This document shows positions 26,030 through 34,781 of a stretch of DNA of 43,160 nt, piece after piece. Position 1 is the first letter of the stretch, and each line of letters opens with the position of its first letter. The DNA comes from Solobacterium sp. (GTDB lineage Bacteria > Bacillota_I > Bacilli_A > Erysipelotrichales > Erysipelotrichaceae): contig JAILQT010000030.1 in NCBI GenBank assembly GCA_024698805.1, positions 1-43,160 of the forward strand, written 5' to 3'. The notes under the pieces were generated by a model. It saw nothing but the letters and a program-made list of their open reading frames with translations, was not told the DNA's origin and searched no databases. Position numbers and translations under genes: made by a program.

Positions 26030-27391
26030 ATGTACAAGAAACTGTTTGCCGTACTGATGTCACTGTTTCTGTCTGTAACAGTTCTGCCGCAGAGTGTTTA
26101 TGCGGAGGAAGAGGCAGAAGAGACAGCAGAAGGAATTGTTGAGACCGAAGAGACAGTACAGGAAGAAGAGGTCATCCCTGACGAGGTGACCGAAGAGGAA
26201 CTGCCTGCTGAGATTATTGAAGAAACTGCAGCGGAAGAGCCGGCAGAGGTGCTGCAGGAAGAGGAAACATCCGGAGAACCTGAATCAGAAATGATCCCTG
26301 AAGAAACAGGGGTAGAGCCTGCGACCGAAGGGGCAGGAGAACCTAAAGAAGAGATTACGGATACCGAAGAGAATATACAGGAAGAAGAAGTTATTCCTGA
26401 AGAAGTGACCGAAGAAGGGAAATCTGCTGAGAGCATTCCTGAAGAGGCTGTTCTTGAAGAACCGGCAGAAGTGCTGCCCGAGGTGGAAGCACCAGAAGAA
26501 GTAATTCCAGAAGAGACAAAAGAAGAAACTGTGATCGAAGAAACACCTGAACAGGAAGACCCGCAAGATGGATCTGCTGAAGAAATCATTGAAGAAGAAA
26601 TCGGGGAAACAGGGGAAACTGCAGAAGCGAAGTATTATGAAGACTTCGAGTATGTAAGTAACGGAACGCAGGTCAAGATAACCGGATACAGGGGAAACAG
26701 TACTGATTTGGTTATTCCTTCCAGTATTCATGGACAGCCTGTAGTAAAGATTGGATGGCAGGCATTCTATGAAACAGACCTGACCAGTATTTTTCTTCCG
26801 GACAGTGTAAAAACAATTGATTACGCTGCATTCATGTTCTGCAGATCTTTAAAAAAAGTAACGATTTCCGCAAGCTACACGAATATCAGTTCTGATGCTT
26901 TCAGAGGCTGCACAGCGATAGAAACAGCAGGACCGATCGGAAGCGGTGCAGACTTTGAGTTTGGCTGGACAAAAAGCATTCCTGAAAATGCATTCAAGTA
27001 TTGCACCGGGTTGACGAGCGTCACAATTCCGGAAGGAATAAAAAATGTGAAAAGATGTGCTTTTCAATACTGCAGCAGCTTGAAACATATAGTAATGCCT
27101 GCAAGTGTAACAAATATTGATTACTACGCTTTTTATGAGTGTACAGCAATAGAAACAGCAGGACCGGTCGGAAGCGGAGCAGATTATGAGTTCGGATGGA
27201 CAAAAAGCATTCCGCAGGGGGCTTTTTGGTGGTGCAGTAATCTTTTAAGTGTAACAATACCGGAAGGTATTAAGAAAATTGGGGATGGAGCATTTTATAA
27301 CTGTAAAAAAACTGAATCATTTAGTTATTCCTGCAAGTGTAACAGATATTGGGGACGATCATACTTACGATTTACACAATCCATTTGGTAA
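26030..27391 (+). CDS. Surface leucine-rich repeat protein A, N-terminal part (frameshifted)
   Basis: A secreted protein start, 453 aa as read. The signal peptide ends near VYA-EEE (residue 25). A strongly acidic Glu-rich, Pro/Thr-containing stalk runs to about 205. BspA-type LRR_5 repeats follow, recognised by recurring SITIPEGI...CAFQYCSSLKHIVMPASVTNI patterns and the AGPIGSGADYEFGWTKSIP insert. The reading frame leaves the repeat register after a run of seven A (27305-27311) and stops at 27391. Dropping one A joins it smoothly to the frame that continues to 28616. As encoded, the product lacks all wall-binding repeats and would be released. ATG 26030 is chosen over 25994 because AGAAAGGA lies 9 nt upstream and the signal peptide starts there. 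Confidence 0.8.
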   Translation: MYKKLFAVLMSLFLSVTVLPQSVYAEEEAEETAEGIVETEETVQEEEVIPDEVTEEELPAEIIEETAAEEPAEVLQEEETSGEPESEMIPEETGVEPATEGAGEPKEEITDTEENIQEEEVIPEEVTEEGKSAESIPEEAVLEEPAEVLPEVEAPEEVIPEETKEETVIEETPEQEDPQDGSAEEIIEEEIGETGETAEAKYYEDFEYVSNGTQVKITGYRGNSTDLVIPSSIHGQPVVKIGWQAFYETDLTSIFLPDSVKTIDYAAFMFCRSLKKVTISASYTNISSDAFRGCTAIETAGPIGSGADFEFGWTKSIPENAFKYCTGLTSVTIPEGIKNVKRCAFQYCSSLKHIVMPASVTNIDYYAFYECTAIETAGPVGSGADYEFGWTKSIPQGAFWWCSNLLSVTIPEGIKKIGDGAFYNCKKTESFSYSCKCNRYWGRSYLRFTQSIW

Positions 27392-28616
27392 CTGTAAAGG
27401 ACTAAAAACAGCCGGCCCGATTGGAAGCGGAGCAAATTATGAGTTTGGCTGGACAAAGAACATCCCGGATTACGCATTTTTCAGCTGCAGCTGGATAACT
27501 AAAATTACGCTGCCGTCAGAGTTGAAATCCATTGGAGTATGTGCATTCAAGGATTGTTCAGGGCTGAAAAAAATAACAATACCGGAGAGTGTTACCAGCA
27601 TTGGGGAATACGCATTCTATAACTGTGCAGGTATAAAAACAGCAGGTCCAATCGGAAGCGGAGCTGCATATCAATTTGGATCGACTTCAAATATACCGGA
27701 CTATGCATTTACCGGCTGCCAGAATCTTCAAACTATTACATTACCTGACAGTGTTACAAGTATTGGGGAAAAGGCATTCTCAGAGTGTAACAAATTGAAC
27801 TCAATTGTGCTTTCAAAAGGTCTTACAAATATAAAAAGCTATGCTTTTGAAGGAACAAATTTATCAAAAATCATAATTCCGGCTACTGTAACAAGTATTG
27901 ACGAATACGCATTCCTTGATTGTAAAAATTTAAGAGATATCCTGATATATCCAGGTGTTTCAAGTATTGGTGAAAAAGCAATTGGATACAGGCTGATTGA
28001 GCGCTATGATCAGGAATACGATGAATGCTTCTACGAAAAGGTCGGCGGTGTAGTTATCAGCGGATATATCGGCAGTGAGGCAGAGCGATACGCAAATGAA
28101 AACGGGTTCACGTTTATCAAAAAAACAGGCTGGGTAAAGCTTGCAGACAAATGGTATTACTATGGTAAAAATGGAGCTTTGAAGAAATGCTGGAAGAAGA
28201 TCTCTGATAAATGGTATTACTTTGATGCTTCAGGAGCTATGACTACAGGCTGGAAAAAGATCTCCGGCAAATGGTATTACTTCACTACAGCAGGAAAGAT
28301 GGTTACCGGGTGGCAGAAGATATCCAGGAAGTGGTATTACTTTACCTCAGGCGGAATTATGATCACTGGCTGGAAAAATCTGGGGGGCAAATGGTATTAC
28401 TTCAGCAGTTCAGGTGACATGACAAGAGGCTGGAAAAAGATCTCCAGCAAATGGTATTACTTCAGCAGTTCAGGTGAAATGATCACAGGCTGGAAAAAGA
28501 TTTCCGGAAAATGGTATTGGTTCGATTCAAACGGAGCAATGTTCGCAAACGGTACAAAGATTATAAATGGAAAGAATTACAGATTTAGCGACAGCGGTAT
28601 CTGCCTGAATCCGTAA
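27279..28616 (+). CDS. Surface leucine-rich repeat protein A, C-terminal part (frameshifted)
   Basis: Continuation of the gene started at 26030, in the +1 frame. The genuine protein resumes at about 27312 (LNHLVIPASVTDIGDD); the ATG at 27279 merely opens the frame and is unlikely to be a true start. It holds more LRR_5 repeats to about 28060. After GYIGSEAERYANENGFTFIKKTG come about eight cell-wall-binding (CW_binding_1/GW, choline-binding-like) repeats of the form GWKKISGKWYYFxxxGxM, and a short end ICLNP. Such repeats tether proteins to wall polymers without an LPXTG motif, none of which is seen. The gene is expressed as a whole only if the shift is corrected by slippage or mutation. Confidence 0.75.
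   Translation: MGMEHFITVKKLNHLVIPASVTDIGDDHTYDLHNPFGNCKGLKTAGPIGSGANYEFGWTKNIPDYAFFSCSWITKITLPSELKSIGVCAFKDCSGLKKITIPESVTSIGEYAFYNCAGIKTAGPIGSGAAYQFGSTSNIPDYAFTGCQNLQTITLPDSVTSIGEKAFSECNKLNSIVLSKGLTNIKSYAFEGTNLSKIIIPATVTSIDEYAFLDCKNLRDILIYPGVSSIGEKAIGYRLIERYDQEYDECFYEKVGGVVISGYIGSEAERYANENGFTFIKKTGWVKLADKWYYYGKNGALKKCWKKISDKWYYFDASGAMTTGWKKISGKWYYFTTAGKMVTGWQKISRKWYYFTSGGIMITGWKNLGGKWYYFSSSGDMTRGWKKISSKWYYFSSSGEMITGWKKISGKWYWFDSNGAMFANGTKIINGKNYRFSDSGICLNP
27305..27311 (+). other. A7 homopolymer at the frameshift in surface gene A
   Basis: Seven consecutive A residues at the exact junction of the two frames. Removal of one A restores a continuous frame of about 862 codons. Other A7 tracts in the same gene family (for example at about 28113) do not disturb the frame, which argues against a general homopolymer read error. 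Confidence 0.7.
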
Positions 28617-28633
28617 CAAAGAGGAGAAATAAT

Positions 28634-30985
28634 ATGTTAAAGAAGATGTCTGCAGCAGTGTTGTCATTTTTAATGACTATTGCAGTTTTCCCACAGAGTA
28701 TTTATGCGGAAGAAGGGATTGAGGAAACAGAAGAAGAGATCATTGAGACTGAAGAGACCGGACAGGAAGAAGAGGCTTTCCCTGAAGAAATGACCGAAGA
28801 GGAATTGCCTGCTGAGAGCATTCCTGAAGAGGTTGTTCCTGAAGAACTGGCAGAAGTGCTGCCCGAAGAGGAAGCACCAGAAGAACAGGAAGAAGTAATT
28901 CCTGAAGAGACAAAAGAAGAAACTGTGATCGAAGAAACAACTGAACAGGAAAACCCGCAGGACGAATCTGCTGAAGAAATCATTGAAGAAGAAATCGGGG
29001 AAACAGGGGAAACTGCAGAAGCGAAGTATTATGAAGACTTCCAGTATATAAGCAACGGAACGCAAGTCAAGATAACCGGATACAGGGGAAACAGTACTGA
29101 TTTGGTTATTCCTTCCAGTATTCATGGACAGCCTGTTGTAAAGATTGGGGAAAAGGCATTCTATGATACAGACCTGACCAGTATTTTTCTCCCGGACAGT
29201 GTAATAAAAATAGACTTCGATGCATTTGGACTCTGTGATTCTTTAAAAAAAGTAACGATTTCTGCAAGTAACACTGATATCAAATCTACTGTTTTCGAAG
29301 GCTGCACAGCAATAGAGACAGCAGGACCGGTCGGAAGCGGAGCAGATTACGAGTTCGGATGGGCAAAAAGCATTCCTGAAAATGCATTCAGAGGGTGCAC
29401 CGGGTTGAAGAGCATCACAATTCCGGAAGGAATAAAAAATTTGGAAAGATATGCTTTTCAATCCTGCAGCAATTTAAAGCATATAGTAATACCTGCTAGT
29501 GTAACAAATATTGAAGTTTTTACGTTTGATGAAGATGAATTTTGGGAAGATATAGCAATAGAGACTGCCGGACCGATCGGAAGCGGAGCAGATTATGAGT
29601 TCGGATGGACTAAAGATATTCCTGATAATGCATTTAGCGGCTGCAGATCTATGACAGAAATAACACTGCCGTCAGGGCTAAAAACTATTGGAGAAAACGC
29701 ATTCTATAATTGTTCGGGTCTGAAAAAAATAACAATACCAAAAAGTGTTACCAGCTTTGGTAATTGGGCTTTCAAGAATTGTACGGGTCTGAAAACAATA
29801 ACAATACCAAAAAGTGTTACCAGCTTTGGATATTCTGCTTTCGATGGTTGTACATGGATAAAAACTGCAGGTCCTGTCGGAAGCGGAGCTTCATATCAAT
29901 TCGAATGGGTTACCAGCATTCCTGATGATGCATTTTCTGGTTGCAGCGGGTTAACAAACATTACAATACCGGAAACAGTAACAAGTATTGGTAAATGGGC
30001 TTTTTCCCATTGCAGTGGTTTGAAAACCTTTACAATACCAGATAATATTACAAGTATTGGTGAAGGGGCTTTTTACGGATGTTATAATCTGAAAACCATA
30101 AAAATACCAGCTAGTGTTTCATATATTAGTGATAATGCATTTGAATCCTGTTCCAGTTTAATAAATATTACAATCCCATCTGGTGTGACAAGTATCGGAA
30201 GAGCAGCATTTATGTGGTGCGGAGAATTATCAAGCATAACGATGCCGACCAGTCTTACGTTTATTGCTGATGATGCGTTTGTGAACTGTGAAAAGCTGAA
30301 GAAAATCAATATTCCTGCTTCTGTTACTGATATTTATCCAAACGCATTAGGTTATACGTACGGTGTTATTGATGAAGATGATCCGGACCGGTATTTCGAT
30401 TATTTTGAAATATATGATTTTGAGATTTCCGGTTATGCAGGCACCGAGGCAGAAAGATACGCAAATGAAAACGGATTCACGTTTATCAAAAAAACAGGCT
30501 GGGTAAAGATTGCAGACAAATGGTATTACTATGGTAAAAATGGAGCTTTGAAGAAATGCTGGAAGAAGATCTCCAACAAGTGGTATTACTTTGATGCTTC
30601 AGGAACTATGACCACAGGCTGGAAAAAGATCTCCGGCAAATGGTATTACTTCACTACAGCAGGAAAGATGGTTACCGGGTGGCAGAAGATATCCAGGAAG
30701 TGGTATTACTTTACCTCAAGCGGAATTATGATCACTGGCTGGAAAAAGCTGGGGGGCAAATGTTATTACTTCAGCAGCTCAGGTGACATGATCACAGGCT
30801 GGAAGAAGATATCAAAAAAATGGTATTACTTCAGCAGCTCAGGTGTTATGACCACAAGCTGGAAAAAAATAAGCGGAAAGTGGTATTACTTCATGAGCAG
30901 CGGAGAGATGCTTGCAGATACTGCCAGGAAGATAGGGAAGAAGGTATATTATTTCGATTCCTCCGGTGTATGTACAAATCCGTAA
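28634..30985 (+). CDS. Surface leucine-rich repeat protein B (intact)
   Basis: An intact 783-aa paralogue of protein A, starting 17 nt after its stop with an AGAGGAGAAA ribosome-binding site, so probably in the same operon. The signal peptide MLKKMSAAVLSFLMTIAVFP ends near IYA-EEG. A Glu-rich stalk follows (about 26-130), then LRR_5/BspA repeats (about 150-600). The last ~180 residues hold eight wall-binding GWKKISxKWYYF repeats. DNA identity with gene A is very high in the stalk end and the wall-binding repeats, about 2.4 kb apart, pointing to recent tandem duplication or gene conversion. BspA-type LRR proteins bind host matrix proteins or other bacteria, so an adhesin role is plausible but inferred. 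Confidence 0.88.
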   Translation: MLKKMSAAVLSFLMTIAVFPQSIYAEEGIEETEEEIIETEETGQEEEAFPEEMTEEELPAESIPEEVVPEELAEVLPEEEAPEEQEEVIPEETKEETVIEETTEQENPQDESAEEIIEEEIGETGETAEAKYYEDFQYISNGTQVKITGYRGNSTDLVIPSSIHGQPVVKIGEKAFYDTDLTSIFLPDSVIKIDFDAFGLCDSLKKVTISASNTDIKSTVFEGCTAIETAGPVGSGADYEFGWAKSIPENAFRGCTGLKSITIPEGIKNLERYAFQSCSNLKHIVIPASVTNIEVFTFDEDEFWEDIAIETAGPIGSGADYEFGWTKDIPDNAFSGCRSMTEITLPSGLKTIGENAFYNCSGLKKITIPKSVTSFGNWAFKNCTGLKTITIPKSVTSFGYSAFDGCTWIKTAGPVGSGASYQFEWVTSIPDDAFSGCSGLTNITIPETVTSIGKWAFSHCSGLKTFTIPDNITSIGEGAFYGCYNLKTIKIPASVSYISDNAFESCSSLINITIPSGVTSIGRAAFMWCGELSSITMPTSLTFIADDAFVNCEKLKKINIPASVTDIYPNALGYTYGVIDEDDPDRYFDYFEIYDFEISGYAGTEAERYANENGFTFIKKTGWVKIADKWYYYGKNGALKKCWKKISNKWYYFDASGTMTTGWKKISGKWYYFTTAGKMVTGWQKISRKWYYFTSSGIMITGWKKLGGKCYYFSSSGDMITGWKKISKKWYYFSSSGVMTTSWKKISGKWYYFMSSGEMLADTARKIGKKVYYFDSSGVCTNP

Positions 30986-31041
30986 AGCAGGAATGACTCT
31001 GATACGTTAGATGAAATACATAATTGGATAACAGATATAAG

Positions 31042-31095
31042 CCGTATCTGGCAGGGATAAGTCAAAGGATTCCCAACAAGCCAAATACGGTTTTT
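31042..31095 (+). terminator. Terminator after surface gene B
   Basis: CCGTAT (31042-31047) pairs with ATACGG (31085-31090), with an inner GGC/GCC pairing and a long loop, followed by five Ts. Confidence 0.6.
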
Positions 31096-31097
31096 CA

Positions 31098-31262
31098 GTG
31101 CGGATTCTACACGAAAACGAACGGATGAGGCATATACAGGATAATTGACGGAATGATAGCATTATGATTGGTTACAGATGGTTTTGAAAAGAATCTTTTT
31201 TTGGTATCGCCCGATGGGCATACCCTTGCATTTATTCCATATGGAGAAAGGATTACACGACT
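31098..31262 (+). repeat. Shared surface-gene leader, copy 2
   Basis: Second copy of the duplicated leader, with TGCGGATTCTACACGAAAA, GATAATTGACGGAAT and a GAGAAAGGA ribosome-binding site. The start-proximal hairpin is strongest here: GGTATcGCCC (31203-31212) pairs with GGGCATACC (31216-31224) across a 3-nt loop. Confidence 0.7.
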
Positions 31263-31709
31263 ATGTACAAGAAACTGTTTGCCGTACTGATGTCACTGTT
31301 TTTGTCTGTAACTGTCCTGCCGCAGCATGTTTTTGCGGAGGAAGGGACAGAGGAAACAGAGGATGAGATCGTTGAGACCGAAGAGACAGTACTGGAAGAA
31401 GAGGCTGTCCCTGAAAAAGTGACCGAAGAGGAACTGCCTGCTGAGATCATTATTGAAGAAACTGCAGCGGAAGACCCTGCAGTAGTGTTGCAGGAAGAGG
31501 ACACAGCTGAAGAACAGGAAGAAGTGATTCCTGAAGAGAAAGAAGAAGAACCTGTGATCGAAGAGTCTGAAGAACCTGAGGAAGAGATCACGGAAACCGG
31601 GGAGAACATACAGGAAGAAGTTATTTCCGGGGAAGCCCTCATAGAAGAACCTGTTTATGAAGAGCCGGCGGAAGTGCTGCAGGAAGGGGGGAACATCCGA
31701 AGGATCTGA
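31263..31709 (+). CDS. Surface leucine-rich repeat protein C, N-terminal part (frameshifted)
   Basis: As encoded, a 148-aa secreted acidic peptide: signal peptide MYKKLFAVLMSLFLSVTVLP to about residue 25, then a Glu-rich stalk that runs out of frame at a G6 tract (31686-31691) and stops at 31709. The paralogous sequence in gene A (VLQEEETSGEPESEM) shows that removing one G restores the original reading VLQEGGTSEGSEAEM. The start shares signal peptide and leader with genes A and D. On its own the product has no recognisable domain. Confidence 0.8.
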   Translation: MYKKLFAVLMSLFLSVTVLPQHVFAEEGTEETEDEIVETEETVLEEEAVPEKVTEEELPAEIIIEETAAEDPAVVLQEEDTAEEQEEVIPEEKEEEPVIEESEEPEEEITETGENIQEEVISGEALIEEPVYEEPAEVLQEGGNIRRI

Positions 31710-34233
31710 AGCAGAGATGATCCCTGAAGCGACTGAAGAGCCAGAGGAATATATTGAAGAGCCTGGGGTTACAGAAACTGCTCAAGAAGAGGAACTACAG
31801 TCTGAAGAGGTAATTGAAGAGGAATCTGCAGTAGAAACAACAGCTGAAGAAGCAGCCGAAGCAGCAGCGAACTACAAAGAATTTCTGTATACAGATGATG
31901 GAACACAGGTCACGATAAATGGATACAAAGGTACGGATACGGATCTGGTTATTCCATCCAGTATTGATGGACTTCCGGTTACTGCTATTGGAGAGAAAGC
32001 ATTCAGGAAAAGCAGCCTGACAGGTATCTTCCTGCCCGAAAGTGTAATCAGTATTGGAGATTATGCATTTGCAGGATGTGCAGACTTAAGAAAGATCACG
32101 ATATCATCTCCGGAAGCAGTAATTGATGAATTTGGTGTATTTAAGGGCTGCAGCAGCATAAAAACTGCCGGTCCGATCGGCAGCGGTTCGGATTATGAAT
32201 TCGGATGGACTGAAGGCATTCCGGATTACGCATTTATGGATTTAACAGGACTGACCCATGCGGAGATACCGGACGGTATTAAAACAGTAGGCGCTTTTGT
32301 ATTTCAAAACTGCGCAGGATTAACTTCAATAACAATACCCGGTACTGTGACATACATTGATGCCTGGGCATTCAGCGGGTGTACGGGTTTAACCTCTGTT
32401 GTTGTACCGGAGAGCGTGAAAAGTATACAGGATGGGATATTCGATGACTGCACGGGTTTAACTTCTGTTACGATCCCGGACGACCTGGAAAGTATTGGGA
32501 GTTTTGCATTTTATAACTGTAAGAATTTAGGCTCATTTACTATTCCGGGTACTGTGAAAAGCATCGGAAAGGGTGCATTCCTTGGGTGTACGGGTTTAAC
32601 CTCTGTTTCAATACCGGAGAGCGTGAAAAATATTGGAGAGTATGCGTTCTCAGATTGTACGAATATAACTTCTCTTACCATACCCGGTACTGAAATAAGT
32701 ATAGAAGATTGCGCATTCTATGGCTGTGCCGGTTTAAAATCAGCCGGACCTCTCGGAAGCGGGGCTGATTATCAGTTCGGATGGACTGAACGTATTCCGG
32801 ATAATTCATTTGATGGCTGTACCGGATTAACAGAAATAACGATCCCGGACACAGTGACCAGTATTGGGGATTGGGCATTTGGTGTATGCAAAAGTTTACC
32901 TTCCCTTAAAATACCGGATACAGTGACTAGTATAGGGGATGGAGCGTTCTCAATCTGCAGCAGCCTGAAGAACATAAATATCCCGGATGGAATTACCGAA
33001 TATTCACATAGGATGTTCGTTGGCTGTTTCGAGCTGCCTGAAATGCCGGTCCTGCCTAACGCAAAAAGTATTCCTGAAGCTGCCTTTGCGAGCTGTTACC
33101 AGCTCAAAGAAGTAACGATACCGAAAGGTGTAAAAACGATTGGTTTACAAGCATTTGAAGAATGTAAGAATCTGACAAAAGTTACGATCCCTTCAACCGT
33201 TACAAGTATCGACTATAATGCATTTCAGAGTTGTCCGAAACTCAAAAGCATCACTATCCCTGCATCGGTTAAGAAGATCAACGATTATGCTTTCGGGTAT
33301 ACATATTATTTTGATGAAGACGGTAAAGTAGATTACGACAAAGAAGATAAAGTCGACGGCTTCACGATTTACGGGTATCTGGGCAGTGCAGCTGATAAAT
33401 ATGCAAGGGAAAACGGATTTAACTTTATAATTCTGGATAACGGCTGGACGAAATTATCCGGGAAATGGTATTACGTTGACGAAGACGGAAAGAAAGAGAT
33501 CGGCTGGAAACAGATCGGATCAAGATGGTTCTATTTTGACGAGAAAGGTGTAATGGCTAAAAGCTGGAAAGAAATCGACGGCAATATGTATTATTTCGGA
33601 AGATCCGGCGCGATGACCAGGAGCTGGAAGAAATTGAACGGTAAATGGTATTATTTCAAAAGGTCCGGTGCAATGGGTAAAGGCTGGAAGCATATCGCAG
33701 GTAAATGGTACTGGTTTGGTTCTGACGGAATAATGGTCCGTTTCTGGAATAAGATCAACAACAAATGGTTTTACTTCGACGATAACGGCGTAATGGTCAC
33801 TGGATGGCAGCAGATCGACGGGAAGACGTATTATTTCAACTCGTTCGGCAGAATGCTGCGAAGCTGGCATAAACTTGACGACAAATGGTTTTACTTCAAG
33901 CGATCCGGCGAGATGGGAACCGGCTGGAAGCACATCGCCGGCTGGTACTACTACTTCCTCGACAGCGGCGAAATGCTGGAGAATACATTTATGGAGATCG
34001 ACGGTAAGACGTATTATTTCAACTTGCTCGGCAGGATGCTGAGAAGCTGGAATAAGATCGACGGCAAATGGTATTACTTCAATTCTTCCGGTGAAATGGC
34101 AACAGGCTGGAAGAAGATCTCGGACAAATGGTATTACTTCCTGGACAGCGGTGAAATGCTGGAAAACACGACAAAGACGATCGATGGTAAGGAATACAGT
34201 TTCGACGATTCTGGCGTATGCACGAATCCCTGA
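31657..34233 (+). CDS. Surface leucine-rich repeat protein C, main part (frameshifted)
   Basis: The rest of the gene opened at 31263, in the +1 frame; the authentic sequence resumes at about 31690, and the ATG at 31657 is probably not used. The end of the Glu-rich stalk is followed by BspA-type LRR_5 repeats from about 31880 to 33440 (SVTIPDDLESIGSFAFYNCKNLGSF and similar). About a dozen cell-wall-binding repeats (GWKQIGSRWFYFDEKGVM, SWKKLNGKWYYFKRSGAM and so on) run to the C-terminus GVCTNP. It is more divergent from A and B than they are from each other. It would give a protein of about 990 aa if the frame were corrected. Confidence 0.8.
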   Translation: MKSRRKCCRKGGTSEGSEAEMIPEATEEPEEYIEEPGVTETAQEEELQSEEVIEEESAVETTAEEAAEAAANYKEFLYTDDGTQVTINGYKGTDTDLVIPSSIDGLPVTAIGEKAFRKSSLTGIFLPESVISIGDYAFAGCADLRKITISSPEAVIDEFGVFKGCSSIKTAGPIGSGSDYEFGWTEGIPDYAFMDLTGLTHAEIPDGIKTVGAFVFQNCAGLTSITIPGTVTYIDAWAFSGCTGLTSVVVPESVKSIQDGIFDDCTGLTSVTIPDDLESIGSFAFYNCKNLGSFTIPGTVKSIGKGAFLGCTGLTSVSIPESVKNIGEYAFSDCTNITSLTIPGTEISIEDCAFYGCAGLKSAGPLGSGADYQFGWTERIPDNSFDGCTGLTEITIPDTVTSIGDWAFGVCKSLPSLKIPDTVTSIGDGAFSICSSLKNINIPDGITEYSHRMFVGCFELPEMPVLPNAKSIPEAAFASCYQLKEVTIPKGVKTIGLQAFEECKNLTKVTIPSTVTSIDYNAFQSCPKLKSITIPASVKKINDYAFGYTYYFDEDGKVDYDKEDKVDGFTIYGYLGSAADKYARENGFNFIILDNGWTKLSGKWYYVDEDGKKEIGWKQIGSRWFYFDEKGVMAKSWKEIDGNMYYFGRSGAMTRSWKKLNGKWYYFKRSGAMGKGWKHIAGKWYWFGSDGIMVRFWNKINNKWFYFDDNGVMVTGWQQIDGKTYYFNSFGRMLRSWHKLDDKWFYFKRSGEMGTGWKHIAGWYYYFLDSGEMLENTFMEIDGKTYYFNLLGRMLRSWNKIDGKWYYFNSSGEMATGWKKISDKWYYFLDSGEMLENTTKTIDGKEYSFDDSGVCTNP
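31686..31691 (+). other. G6 homopolymer at the frameshift in surface gene C
   Basis: Six consecutive G residues at the exact point where the reading frame breaks; loss of one G restores a full-length surface protein. Another G6 run in the UPF0104 gene (about 20611-20616) does not break its frame. Confidence 0.7.
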
Positions 34234-34514
34234 TTCCAAATCCGGAACAGTGATACGGAATGCATAAAGCAGTCATTTGGAAAAAAAGGTACAGATCTGA
34301 CAGAAACGGGATATGTCTGAAACCGTAACAGATTGACGCGTTAATTGCTGATACTTTGTTTATGATGATGTGTCCGCAGTTGGGAATGAAAGTCTGGCGT
34401 GCAGTTTGTGATGCAAAGAACAACTAAGCAAAGCACCGCAAGCAGGATTGACCGGCAGGCAAAAAGCCTTCCCCAGATCCTGAAAGCATTCTATAATCAG
34501 GTCAATTGAATCAC
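34234..34514 (+). other. Intergenic stretch without a recognisable gene
   Basis: About 280 nt after surface gene C. A long-loop inverted repeat TTCCAAAT (34234-34241) / ATTTGGAA (34275-34282) starts right after the stop codon but is not followed by a T run, so it is a doubtful terminator. A small hairpin AGGCAAAAAGCCT lies further on. No supported reading frame, tRNA or known RNA was seen. Confidence 0.5.
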
Positions 34515-34539
34515 ACGGGGTCATGATGATCCCGTTTTT
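34515..34539 (+). terminator. Terminator before the giant surface-protein leader
   Basis: The stem ACGGGGTC (34515-34522) / GATCCCGT (34528-34535) is followed by a T run. It is a near copy of the gatD terminator, including flanking bases. Confidence 0.75.
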
Positions 34540-34591
34540 CTTTGCAGCAAAGACCCCGGGTGGCGGGAAAAAAGCAAACAGGATCGGACAC

Positions 34592-34781
34592 TTTGATAAA
34601 ATTGTGATTTATTGTGCGGATTTTACACGAAAACGAACGGATTTGACATATGCATGATAATTGACGGAATGATACCATTATTATTGATAAAAGAGGGCTT
34701 TGAACAAAGTCTGTTTTCAGCGGTATCGCCCAATAGGCATACCCATGCATTCATATCATGCGCAGAAAGGATAATAGGACT
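34592..34781 (+). repeat. Shared surface-gene leader, copy 3
   Basis: Third copy of the leader, most similar to copy 1 (TTTGATAAAATTGTGATTT, TGCGGATTTTACACGAAAA, GATAATTGACGGAAT, CCATGCATTCAT). The hairpin is GGTATcGCC (34722-34730) / GGCATACC (34736-34743) with loop CAATA, 38 nt before the start codon. AGAAAGGA serves as the ribosome-binding site. Together with the copied terminator upstream, about 300 bp of intergenic DNA appears duplicated. Confidence 0.7.

Noticed and set aside
28100-34200. Repeated blocks that might suggest a CRISPR array
   Set aside because: The repeats are in frame, imperfect and encode GW/choline-binding-like wall repeats; there are no unique spacers between identical short repeats.
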